Shown here: in pieces, positions 34,997 through 42,954 of the stretch
How the letters are laid out: each line of letters opens with the position of its first letter
How positions within the stretch are numbered: position 1 is the stretch's first letter
Assembly (NCBI GenBank): GCA_017309275.1
Contig: JAFKLT010000039.1
Span: 1 to 64,000 of the forward strand
Direction: 5' to 3'
DNA from: Sphingomonadales bacterium
GTDB taxonomy: Bacteria > Pseudomonadota > Alphaproteobacteria > Sphingomonadales > Sphingomonadaceae
DNA: 64,000 nucleotides
The notes under the pieces: generated by a model
Told to the model about the DNA's origin: nothing
The model's database searches: none
What the model saw: the letters and a program-made list of their open reading frames with translations, nothing else
Translations under genes and position numbers: made by a program

Positions 34997-37414
34997 TTGA
35001 TTGACAGGCTGAACCGTCTGTTTCGCGTCGAGCGTGGCGAATGGCCAAAGCTGATCCAGTTCGGACTGTTCGGCTTTCTGCTGCAGATGGGCCTGGGCGT
35101 CGGCTTCAGCGCGGGCGATGCGGCGTTCTTCAGCAACGTCGGCGCGGATGCGCTGCCCGTGATCTTCATGCTCACCCCTGCGGTGATGCTCGTCTACACC
35201 GGTGTATTCTCCGTCCTGATGGTGCGCTTCTCGCTCGATCGCATGGTGATGGCGACACTGGCCATGCTCGTCGCGGGCGGCGTGCTGCTGTGGGCGCTGC
35301 TCGACCGGGCGGGCGACAGTCAGCCGCTCTATTATGCGCTGAAGCTGTACCTCGCGATGTGGTACATCGCGATCTACAGCCTCTTCTGGAACTACACCGA
35401 CGCCTATTTCGATATTCAGGACGCGAAACGGTTGTTTCCGCTATTCGCCGCCTTTTGCGCGCTTGGGACGGCCGCAGGTGCGTTGATCGTCAACCTGTTC
35501 GCCGCCACGATCCCGCTGCCGGGCTTTCTGCTCCTGTGGGCCGGCATCGCGTTCGTGACGATGCCGCTCGCCTATTCCATCGGTCGGCGCTGGCCGCAGC
35601 TTGCTGAAAATGATGCGGAAACGGACGGTCAGGCCGGGGGCATCGGCGCGCAGTTCGCGATGCTGGTGAAGGCCTTTCGTGGATCGCGTTATACGTTGGC
35701 GCTTACCGCGACGTTGTTCGTCACATTGTTGATGACCAACCTGGCCGAATATCAATATGCCGCCGTGTTGCAGCAAGGACGCAGCGAGACCGAGCTCGCC
35801 GCGCTGTTCGGCGCGCTCTATGCCGCCTCGAACATCTTCAATCTTGTCGTCTGCCTGTTCGTCTTCAACCGGCTGGTAACGCGGCTGGGCGTCCGCAACG
35901 TCGCTTTCATTTTGCCCTTCACTTATTTTGCGGTTTTCGGATTCTTCTTTCTCAGCAGCGGCTATGCGGCGGCGATCGCGGCCTTTTTCGCCTATCATGG
36001 CGTGCTGACGTCGATCGAGTACAACAACCAGAATTTGCTGTTCAATGCCGTCCCCTCGGCGATCAAGCGGCCGCTTAGGACGGTGGTCGAGGGGATGTGC
36101 GAGCCGCTGGCCAGCCTGATCGCGGGCGCCTTTCTGTTATACGCCGCCAAATATCTCGACCTGCGCGAGCTGTCGGGGATCGGGGTGATGCTGGGCGCGC
36201 TGTTGATCGCGATCGTCATGCTGCTGCGCCAGCTCTATCCGGCGGCGATGGTCGGCAACATGCGGCGCGGCTGGCTGAATTTCGGGCGACCGATTCCGGC
36301 GCTGACGGCTGAGGCCGATGCGCGGTTGCGCGAACTGGCGGTTGCCCCCGATGCGCCGCTCCATCGGCAGGCGGGCGAACTCGACGGTGAGGGCGAGACG
36401 GCGCAACTCGCCGATGCCGAGGCGATTGCCGCGCTGCTCGCCGCCGCGCCGCAACAGACGCCGCGTGAACGTCGCCGCAGCGCCGCGATGCTGGTCGACT
36501 TCGGCGAACCCGCGATCCCGCATCTGGTCGCCGCGCTGCGCGACGCACGACGGTCGCAGGGCGCGCGCGCGGTCGCGGCACGGGGGCTTGCCGCCCTGTC
36601 GCAGGCGCAATTCGCCGCGCAATCCGACGCGATCGTGGAAAGTGAACTCGATGCGGCGCGGCAGGCGATGGACAGCGCCCGGCGGCTCGATGCAGCGTCC
36701 GATGCCTCAGGCCTGACGGGCCTGCTGGCGCGGGCGCAGCGCGAACGTGCGAGCGCCACGGTCGACTTCCTGCTCGAGCTGCTCGCGCTTCGCGGACTGC
36801 TGCCCGATTCCGACTTGCTGATCGTGTCGCTCCATTCGTCGAATGCGAAAGTACGCGCGAATGCGATGGAAGCGATCGAGACGGGGATTGGCCATTCGCT
36901 GTTCCGCCGCGTCGATGCGGTGCTGCGGCCGAGCGATGATGCAGAGACATCGCCCCCGATGGAGCCGGAACTGATCGCGCTGATCGAGGCTGCGCTGGAT
37001 CGGGGTGGACCGGTCGAGGTCGCCGTCTCGCTCGCCATGCTGCACCAGCAGCTTTCCGAAGCCGACTTCGTTCGCCGGACCGGTCGCCTGATCCACCCCG
37101 GCATGGCGGAGCCGTTGCGCCGCCAGCTGCTGGCCCTGATGGGCATGCGGCAGGACGAGGGGGCGGGGCGCGTCGCGCTGATAGACGCATTGCGGCGCAC
37201 CCCGAACTTCGCCGCAGCGACGCTGGAAGCGCTTGCCGGGCTAGCCGCTGCGGCGCGATCCGAACCACCGGAGGCGGCGGCATGGAACGGCGCCACCGCG
37301 ACGGGTGACCGCTTCTGGATCGCGCATGCCGACATCCGCGACACCGCCGCGCGGTACCCCGACCTCGCGCTGGTGATGCTGCGCCTGCAGGATGGACGCG
37401 GTCATGCGGCGTAA
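34997..37414 (+). CDS. ATP/ADP translocase-like (NTT/MFS) membrane protein with C-terminal HEAT-like domain
   Basis: 805 residues from TTG 34997 (GAAGGGG upstream); I see no better start, and this one is tentative. Residues about 15-415 carry eleven or twelve hydrophobic helices. GEWPKLIQFGLFGFLLQMG, YNNQNLLFNAVP and PLRTVVEGMCEPLASL recall NTT-type nucleotide transporters. Residues about 440-800 are soluble, helical and repetitive (ERRRSAAMLVDFGEPAIPHLVAAL; SSNAKVRANAMEAIETG), like HEAT repeats. Related proteins elsewhere fuse such transporters with HEAT and cNMP-binding domains; here a cNMP-like protein is a separate gene. Transport of nucleotide is not shown. Confidence 0.65.
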   Translation: MIDRLNRLFRVERGEWPKLIQFGLFGFLLQMGLGVGFSAGDAAFFSNVGADALPVIFMLTPAVMLVYTGVFSVLMVRFSLDRMVMATLAMLVAGGVLLWALLDRAGDSQPLYYALKLYLAMWYIAIYSLFWNYTDAYFDIQDAKRLFPLFAAFCALGTAAGALIVNLFAATIPLPGFLLLWAGIAFVTMPLAYSIGRRWPQLAENDAETDGQAGGIGAQFAMLVKAFRGSRYTLALTATLFVTLLMTNLAEYQYAAVLQQGRSETELAALFGALYAASNIFNLVVCLFVFNRLVTRLGVRNVAFILPFTYFAVFGFFFLSSGYAAAIAAFFAYHGVLTSIEYNNQNLLFNAVPSAIKRPLRTVVEGMCEPLASLIAGAFLLYAAKYLDLRELSGIGVMLGALLIAIVMLLRQLYPAAMVGNMRRGWLNFGRPIPALTAEADARLRELAVAPDAPLHRQAGELDGEGETAQLADAEAIAALLAAAPQQTPRERRRSAAMLVDFGEPAIPHLVAALRDARRSQGARAVAARGLAALSQAQFAAQSDAIVESELDAARQAMDSARRLDAASDASGLTGLLARAQRERASATVDFLLELLALRGLLPDSDLLIVSLHSSNAKVRANAMEAIETGIGHSLFRRVDAVLRPSDDAETSPPMEPELIALIEAALDRGGPVEVAVSLAMLHQQLSEADFVRRTGRLIHPGMAEPLRRQLLALMGMRQDEGAGRVALIDALRRTPNFAAATLEALAGLAAAARSEPPEAAAWNGATATGDRFWIAHADIRDTAARYPDLALVMLRLQDGRGHAA

Positions 37415-38675
37415 GGGCAGGATCGGCATCCAGGCGCTGTTGCTGCGCGTGTTCTTGCCCGTTGTGGTGCTCGCGGCGTTGTTGCTGGCGGCTATCGTCT
37501 ATAACCGGGTCAATGCGACGATCCTTCGTCAGTTCGACGGGCGGCTGGTCGCAACCAGCGCGTTGACCGGCGCACTGATCGATCCCGCCGATCACGACTG
37601 GCTGATCGGCGAGGCCATGGGACCTGAGGCGGCGGCGGTCGCCGCCGAGCGCGACGTCCGCTATCGCCGCAACGTCGAACCGATGCAGCGGATCCGCCAG
37701 CGGCTTGAACTCACCTATATCTATACGCAGGTAACCAGCGGTTCGGCCGAGGTGCGCTATGTCCTCGACGGGACGGAGGGGGAGGAACACACGCCGCTCG
37801 GCTCGCCCGACAGTCTGCCACCCGACACGATGGCCGGGCTGCGCGATGTGCAGGCGCGGAACGGCATCTATGTCTCGCCAGTCGAATATCAGGAAAAATG
37901 GGGGCTGCTGAAAACCGCGGCGGCGCCAGTCTATGACGCCCGAGGACGCATCCGCGGCACGGCGGGCGCCGATGTCAATGTCTCGGTTATCCGGGTCGCG
38001 ACCCAGAATGCCCTGTTCCTGAGCGCGATGATCGGTCTTGCCTCATTGCTCGCCTGCCTGCTGGTGACGCTGCAGATCGTCCGCCGCGTCGCGCGGCCGA
38101 TCGAGCGGCTGACACAGGAAGCGCTGCGGATCGCCGCCGGCGACCATCGCCCGCCCGCTGCGGTCGGCAGCCCGCGTGAGGTCGCCAGCCTTCGCAAGTC
38201 GCTGGCGCAGCTCAACGACCATGTCACCGGCGAACTGGAGCAGGCGGTCGCGGCCGCCGCCCAGCACCGGCTGTCCACTAGCGAGCAAGCGCTGCTCGAT
38301 AGCGAGGGCGCCAGCGTTGCCGTCACACTCTTCGACGTGCCGGGGCAGCAGGCAATATGGCTCCCTGTCGGACAGGGCGGGATCGAAGAGGCGCTGGCCG
38401 CGCGCGCGATGCAGCGCCTCCGCGATCGGATCGCGGACCGTCCGCAACTCGCGGAACGGATCGCGATGCTCGCCGATCTTGATCGCGGAATGTTGGTCAT
38501 CGTCGATCCTACGTCGCGCCGACTGACGCTGGCAGGCCCCGAGCCGGTCGCGTTCGAGACCGATGATGGCTCCCTGCGCATAGTGCCCGATGAAGAGACG
38601 GTCTTGCCCCGCGGCGCCACCTGGCTGCGCCATCGCGGCGCGACGATCATGTTGTCGACGGGAGGCGCCCGATGA
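37392..38675 (+). CDS. Membrane sensor with HAMP and degenerate PP2C-like domain
   Basis: 427 residues; start 37392 or 37404, both inside the 3' end of the previous gene. TM1 about 14-35, periplasmic domain to about 195 that resembles the one in the SpoIIE protein (ELTYIYTQVTSG; GTAGADVNVSV), TM2 about 200-225, HAMP 225-280. The C-terminal 150 residues follow the SpoIIE fold (VTLFDVPGQQAIWLPVG; MLVIVDPTSRRLTLAG; GATIMLSTGG) but lack the metal-binding Asp residues. I read it as a pseudo-phosphatase sensor. Overlaps the next gene by ATGA. Confidence 0.72.
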   Translation: MDAVMRRKGRIGIQALLLRVFLPVVVLAALLLAAIVYNRVNATILRQFDGRLVATSALTGALIDPADHDWLIGEAMGPEAAAVAAERDVRYRRNVEPMQRIRQRLELTYIYTQVTSGSAEVRYVLDGTEGEEHTPLGSPDSLPPDTMAGLRDVQARNGIYVSPVEYQEKWGLLKTAAAPVYDARGRIRGTAGADVNVSVIRVATQNALFLSAMIGLASLLACLLVTLQIVRRVARPIERLTQEALRIAAGDHRPPAAVGSPREVASLRKSLAQLNDHVTGELEQAVAAAAQHRLSTSEQALLDSEGASVAVTLFDVPGQQAIWLPVGQGGIEEALAARAMQRLRDRIADRPQLAERIAMLADLDRGMLVIVDPTSRRLTLAGPEPVAFETDDGSLRIVPDEETVLPRGATWLRHRGATIMLSTGGAR

Positions 38676-39058
38676 TCGCGGTCGACATCATCGACCGCAT
38701 GGCGGTGCTCGCGGCGATCCCGCCGTTCGACCGGCTGTCGGGTCGCGAATTGTTGCTGGTCGCCGAACAGGTGCGCCCGCGCACGCTGAAACCCGGCGCG
38801 CTGCTGTTCGAGGCGGGGCAGCCCGCGGATATGCTGCACGTCGTCGCCGACGGTTGGGCGATGGCTGGCCAAGAGCGCGCGCCCGGGCTGTTCGACGTGC
38901 CGTCGTTGCTTTTCTCTTTGCCCGTCGCACAGGACTATCGCGCCGGTCCAAAGGGGATGCAATCACTGTGCCTTGCGCGCCCGCATCTCTTCACCATTGC
39001 GCGCGAATGCCCCGAATTCATCGTCGGTCTTCTGGACATGCAGGCGTTGCAGCGATGA
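38672..39058 (+). CDS. Stand-alone cNMP-binding-like (CRP fold) protein
   Basis: 128 residues, no DNA-binding domain and no membrane segment. IPPFDRLSGRELLLVAEQV, TLKPGALLFEAGQPADMLHVVADGWA follow the cyclic-nucleotide-binding beta-roll. The phosphate-binding cassette is poorly conserved (LFDVPSLLFSLP with no clear FGE..RxA), so ligand binding is uncertain. It is coupled to the sensors on both sides by ATGA overlaps, which argues for a stoichiometric complex. A cyclase-like protein in the same island could provide the ligand. Confidence 0.65.
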   Translation: MIAVDIIDRMAVLAAIPPFDRLSGRELLLVAEQVRPRTLKPGALLFEAGQPADMLHVVADGWAMAGQERAPGLFDVPSLLFSLPVAQDYRAGPKGMQSLCLARPHLFTIARECPEFIVGLLDMQALQR

Positions 39059-40284
39059 GCATAAGGTCGATCATTCTCGCGGCATCGACGCCATTGCTGA
39101 TCCTGCTCGCGGCAGTGAACGGGGCGCTGCTCTATCACCAGAGCGAGGCCGAAATGCGTCGCGGGCTGGACGAGCGTGCGCTTGCCGCCGCGATCGTCGC
39201 CGCCGAATTCCTGTCGTCGGCGGACGATCCCGCGGCGCTGGCCCGCAGCCCGACGCGGCGTGCGGCGCTGGCTTCGGCGGCGGGGCATGTCGAGGGATTG
39301 GAAGGTTTTTATCTGGTTCAGGGCGATGGTGTCATCCTCACGCTGGCGCCGTCGAAAATGGGCTGGAAGCCCGCCGTCGCTGAGTCGCCAAAGGGAGCGG
39401 CGGTCGGCCCGCTCGCAAGCGCTGACGGACATCGCTACGTCGTCGCCCGCGCACCGGTTACGGGCGGCGGTCATGTCGTTGCACGGGTCGACGCCGACCC
39501 GCTGTACGAACAGTTGGGCGACCTGCTGCGGTGGATCGTCGCGGGCGTGATCGCGGCGGGCGTCGTCGGCGTGGCTACGGGTTGGCATGTCGCGCACCGG
39601 ATTCGGCGCGAACTGGCGGCGAGCCGGGGCGTCATCGCAGCCCTCGACGCCGACGTGCCGCTCCCCGATACATCGGCGCTCACGATCGCCGAAGCCGCCG
39701 ATCTGGCTGCCGCACTTCGGCTGTTGGATGTCAATCGTCGGACAGAGTTAACCGCGCTCCATCGACGGCTGGCGCAGGAGGACGGTGCGCGGACCGAGGA
39801 CGCAGCGCTTGCCACATGGCGCGCAACGCTGTTTGCTCCGGTCGACGAGGTGGTCGCGGGCAGGCGCGTTGCGGCGCGGATGCTGGGCGACGCGCGGCCG
39901 GGCTGCTTTTTCGCGCTGTACCGCGGCGACGGCCGTGCGACGCTGGTGGTTGGGGAGTGCGGCGGGGCCGACGCACGCGAAGCGCTCGCGCTGGCCGTTT
40001 CGGCGCGGCGCTTTCTGGAAGGCCATTGGCACGAGCTGTGGGATGCCGGGGCGCTCGACACCCTGCACGAGGCTTTCGGCGCGGAGTGCGTGCGCCATGT
40101 GACATGGGCCGAGGTCGACCTGGAAGTGGGGATACATCTGCTGGCGGTTTCCGATCCCGACAATATGGCGGCGGCGGAAACCTATGTCCGTGCCGATGCG
40201 GAAGGCGCGCCGGCCAAGTGCCTGGACGCCATCGCGGCGCTGCTCGAACCAGATGGCGTCTTTGCTATCGTCGGTCCCGCCTGA
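39055..40284 (+). CDS. Second membrane sensor with degenerate PP2C-like domain
   Basis: 409 residues from the ATG in the preceding stop. TM1 about 5-25, short periplasmic sensor (about 30-155, with GFYLVQGDGVILTLAPSK), TM2 about 158-180, linker, then a domain that copies the SpoIIE core (FFALYRGDGRATLVVGECGG followed by a long helix) without its metal-binding Asp pairs. With the gene at 37392 it makes two apparent pseudo-phosphatases beside one intact SpoIIE enzyme. It abuts the convergent STAS gene with no gap. Confidence 0.68.
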   Translation: MSIRSIILAASTPLLILLAAVNGALLYHQSEAEMRRGLDERALAAAIVAAEFLSSADDPAALARSPTRRAALASAAGHVEGLEGFYLVQGDGVILTLAPSKMGWKPAVAESPKGAAVGPLASADGHRYVVARAPVTGGGHVVARVDADPLYEQLGDLLRWIVAGVIAAGVVGVATGWHVAHRIRRELAASRGVIAALDADVPLPDTSALTIAEAADLAAALRLLDVNRRTELTALHRRLAQEDGARTEDAALATWRATLFAPVDEVVAGRRVAARMLGDARPGCFFALYRGDGRATLVVGECGGADAREALALAVSARRFLEGHWHELWDAGALDTLHEAFGAECVRHVTWAEVDLEVGIHLLAVSDPDNMAAAETYVRADAEGAPAKCLDAIAALLEPDGVFAIVGPA

Positions 40285-40617
40285 TCAGCGTATCGCGGCC
40301 AACCCCGCGTCGATGTCAGCCGCGATCGTGAAGATGGCGGTAAAGCCGCTGATGTCGAACACCTCGTACACCGCGGGGGAGAGGCCGGTCAGGACCAGCT
40401 TGTGTCCCGTCGCCTTCGCCGCCTTTACGCCCTTCAGGAACACGCGCAGCCCGGCCGAGCTGACATAGGCGACGTCGCTCAGGTCCATGACCGTGGCCGC
40501 GTGCTGCTGGACGCGATCAGGCAGAACGGTTTCCAGCGCTCCCGCGCTGTTGCTGTCGATCCGCCCCGACGCCGCGACGAGCCATGCGCCATCGAGCTGC
40601 TGTTCCGTAATTTCCAT
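40285..40617 (-). CDS. STAS-domain anti-sigma factor antagonist (RsbV/SpoIIAA-like)
   Basis: 110 residues forming one STAS domain. DLSDVAYVSSAGLRVFL holds the phosphorylatable serine (S53 or S54). In partner switching it is phosphorylated by an RsbW-type kinase and dephosphorylated by a SpoIIE-type phosphatase; both are encoded here (40745 and 33259). It is divergent from the kinase gene, unusual because the pair is commonly co-directional. Confidence 0.9.
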   Translation of the reverse strand: MEITEQQLDGAWLVAASGRIDSNSAGALETVLPDRVQQHAATVMDLSDVAYVSSAGLRVFLKGVKAAKATGHKLVLTGLSPAVYEVFDISGFTAIFTIAADIDAGLAAIR

Positions 40618-40744
40618 TGCCGTTTCCCGTTACCCCTGCGGCGCCCGTCGCCCCGCACCATTATGTAGCGATTGAGAAATTTTTCCACTCGATTAAGCTG
40701 AAGCCCCGCAAGCATTCGTCTTGCATCCTGGAACGATCGGTATC

Positions 40745-41173
40745 GTGGCGACCGAATTCGACTGTATATTGTCCGACGGACGTGCCGGTTTACAGGGCCT
40801 GATGGACGGTGCGGAGACCTTTCTGGCAATGGCCGGCGTGCCCGATCGCGCCGCCGCCCAGACTCTGGTCGCGCTGGACGAGGTGGTCAGCAACATCTTC
40901 ATGCACGGCGTCAGGGAGGGGGAGCCCACCGTTCGCGTCCACCTGAAGGTAGGGGAAGGACGAATTTCGGGCGCGATCGACGATGACGGCATCGCCTTCG
41001 ACCCACTGAACGCGCCGGCGCCCGATACGACCCTGCCGGCCGAGGAGCGGCCGATCGGTGGCCTTGGCCTTCATATCGTCCGAAAAACGATGGATCATAT
41101 CCGCTATGACCGCGATCACGGACGAAATCGGCTACGATTCCATAAGACATTTGGGGTAGAGACTCGGGATTAG
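40745..41173 (+). CDS. RsbW-like histidine-kinase-type ATPase (anti-sigma factor/serine kinase)
   Basis: 142 residues from GTG 40745; a TTG at 40721 is in frame but has no ribosome site. HATPase_c motifs: N box ALDEVVSNIFMHG, G1 box DDDGIAFDP, G2 box GGLGLHIVRK. Small single-domain members of this type phosphorylate a STAS partner and bind a sigma factor or another target. No sigma factor gene is seen within the window, so the final output may not be transcription. Confidence 0.85.
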   Translation: MATEFDCILSDGRAGLQGLMDGAETFLAMAGVPDRAAAQTLVALDEVVSNIFMHGVREGEPTVRVHLKVGEGRISGAIDDDGIAFDPLNAPAPDTTLPAEERPIGGLGLHIVRKTMDHIRYDRDHGRNRLRFHKTFGVETRD

Positions 41174-41224
41174 GGACCGCATCGCCGTGGCGACGAACGA
41201 CACGGCGGCGAAGGGGGTTGGTAA

Positions 41225-41701
41225 ATGTTCATGTCATCGCGCGCATGCGTGGCCGACACTGCTGTCGACACGCCGCTGCTTGCGGTCTGCCGCGACGACG
41301 GCGTCGGGCTGTGCGTTCGCGCGCTTCACGATTGCGCGTCGGGTGCCGTCGTCGAATCCTTCGATGGAGAGATCGGCCCCGACCTGTCGCAGCACAGCCT
41401 GCAGGTGCGACCAGGCCTGCACATCTCGGGCACGCAGCACATCGGCTATCTGTCGCACGGCTGCGACCCCAATTGCCGCCTCGACATGGTGCGGTTCGAA
41501 CTCGTGACGCTGCGCGCGGTTACGGCAGGCGAGCTTTTGACGATCGATTATGCCGCGACCGAGGATCGGCTTTTTGCCCAGTTCGCCTGCGCCTGTGGCG
41601 CCGCCGACTGCCGTCGCTGGATCACCGGCCGCGACGAGACGATGAACGGCGAGGGCCTGAATTTCCTGGCCGTGCACGAGGGCGCGGCCGCGTCGGTGTG
41701 A
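41225..41701 (+). CDS. SET-domain protein methyltransferase-like protein
   Basis: 158 residues with SET hallmarks: YLSHGCDPNCR (77-84, matching the NHSCxPN motif), ELLTIDYA (catalytic Tyr109) and a post-SET zinc cluster C122-A-C124-GAADC129. Small bacterial SET proteins may methylate lysines of bacterial proteins. It lies 51 bases after the kinase gene and just before the PLP decarboxylase, so it may methylate a product of this cluster. Target unknown. Confidence 0.82.
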   Translation: MFMSSRACVADTAVDTPLLAVCRDDGVGLCVRALHDCASGAVVESFDGEIGPDLSQHSLQVRPGLHISGTQHIGYLSHGCDPNCRLDMVRFELVTLRAVTAGELLTIDYAATEDRLFAQFACACGAADCRRWITGRDETMNGEGLNFLAVHEGAAASV

Positions 41702-41715
41702 CGGCGGAACCGGAT

Positions 41716-42921
41716 ATGTCGGAATTCTGGTGGGAACGCGCGGATCTTCGCTATGAATCCGGGCGGCTGGTCTTTGCTGGCTGCGATGCTGCGGCGCTCG
41801 CGGAGGAGGCCGATGGGCCGCTCTATCTCTATTCGGCGGCGCGCATCCAGGCGAACCTCGACCGTGTCGCCGCGGCGCTGGATACGACCGGATGCGCCCA
41901 TCGTATCTATTATGCGATGAAGGCCAATCGCAATCCGGCGTTGCTTGCGATGCTGGCGATGACCGGCCGGTGCGGAATCGATATCTGTTCACCGCGCGAG
42001 CTGGACCATGCGCTGGCGCAGGGGTTCGGTGCCGACCAGATCAGCTTCACGGGCACGGGGGTGTCGCGCCGCGATCTGGCGCATCTGCTCGCTCATGACG
42101 GACTGACTATCAACTGCGATTCGATCGGCATGATCCGCCGCATCGGCGAACAAACGCCGGGCCGTGCGATCGGCATTCGCGTCAATCCGGCGCGAGGCGT
42201 CGGCTATGGCGACAGCGAACGGCTGACCTATGCGGGCGCGCGAACCACCAAATTCGGTATCTATCGCGAACAATGGGGCGAGGCGCTGGCGGTGGCGCGG
42301 CAGTATCGCCTGCGCGTGACGAGCCTGCATTTCCATGTCGGCTGCGGCTATCTGAACGACCAGCTCGAAAGCTGGGAGGCAGCGCTGGCGGCGGGCCTTT
42401 CCTTTCTCGACGACCTGCCGGACGTTCGCGTGGTGAACATCGGCGGAGGGTTGGGCCTGCCGCACCGCGCAACCGATCGACCGCTCGATCTCGCGCTATG
42501 GGCCGGGCTGTTGCGGCGACATTTCGCGGGCCGCACGCTCGAAATCGCGGTCGAGCCGGGCGACTATATCGTGAAGGATGCCGGCATGCTGATCCTCGGC
42601 GTCACCAACGTCGAAACGAAGCGCGACACGCTGTTCGTCAGCGTCGACGGCGGGTTCAACCTGCATCCGGAGCCGGTCTTCTATGACCTGCCGTGCGAAC
42701 CCGTGGCCTGCGCCCCGCGTGGCGCTGACCGGGCAACATGGCGCGATTGCACGATCGCGGGCAACATCAACGAAGCGCTCGACCTGTGGGCGGAGGATGT
42801 CACGATGCCGCCGTTGGAGGAGGGTGATTTCATCGCCTTCCTCAACGCCGGCGGCTATGGCGCGGCGATGAGTTCGGACCATTGCATGCGCGGCGCGTTC
42901 CAGGAAATCCTGCTCGACTGA
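41716..42921 (+). CDS. Fold-III PLP-dependent decarboxylase (DAP/ornithine/lysine decarboxylase family)
   Basis: 401 residues from ATG 41716; a GTG at 41698 overlapping the SET stop is also possible. PLP lysine K69 in YYAMKANRNP, glycine-rich loop VVNIGGGLGLP, His in HFHVGCGY, phosphate-binding EPGDYIVKDAG, and the C-terminal CTIAGNINEALD and NAGGYGAAMSSDH motifs. The usual EPGR has become EPGD, and specificity cannot be read. It forms a two-gene unit with the SET protein at the end of the signalling island. Confidence 0.85.
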   Translation: MSEFWWERADLRYESGRLVFAGCDAAALAEEADGPLYLYSAARIQANLDRVAAALDTTGCAHRIYYAMKANRNPALLAMLAMTGRCGIDICSPRELDHALAQGFGADQISFTGTGVSRRDLAHLLAHDGLTINCDSIGMIRRIGEQTPGRAIGIRVNPARGVGYGDSERLTYAGARTTKFGIYREQWGEALAVARQYRLRVTSLHFHVGCGYLNDQLESWEAALAAGLSFLDDLPDVRVVNIGGGLGLPHRATDRPLDLALWAGLLRRHFAGRTLEIAVEPGDYIVKDAGMLILGVTNVETKRDTLFVSVDGGFNLHPEPVFYDLPCEPVACAPRGADRATWRDCTIAGNINEALDLWAEDVTMPPLEEGDFIAFLNAGGYGAAMSSDHCMRGAFQEILLD

Positions 42922-42954
42922 AGGAGCGGCCGACCGAGGTCGGCGCGCACCGTT

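Noticed and set aside
42929-42944. Hairpin GCCGACC-GA-GGTCGGC between the convergent decarboxylase and TPR genes
   Set aside because: Stem of about six pairs without a T tract; could be a bidirectional terminator but not supportable.
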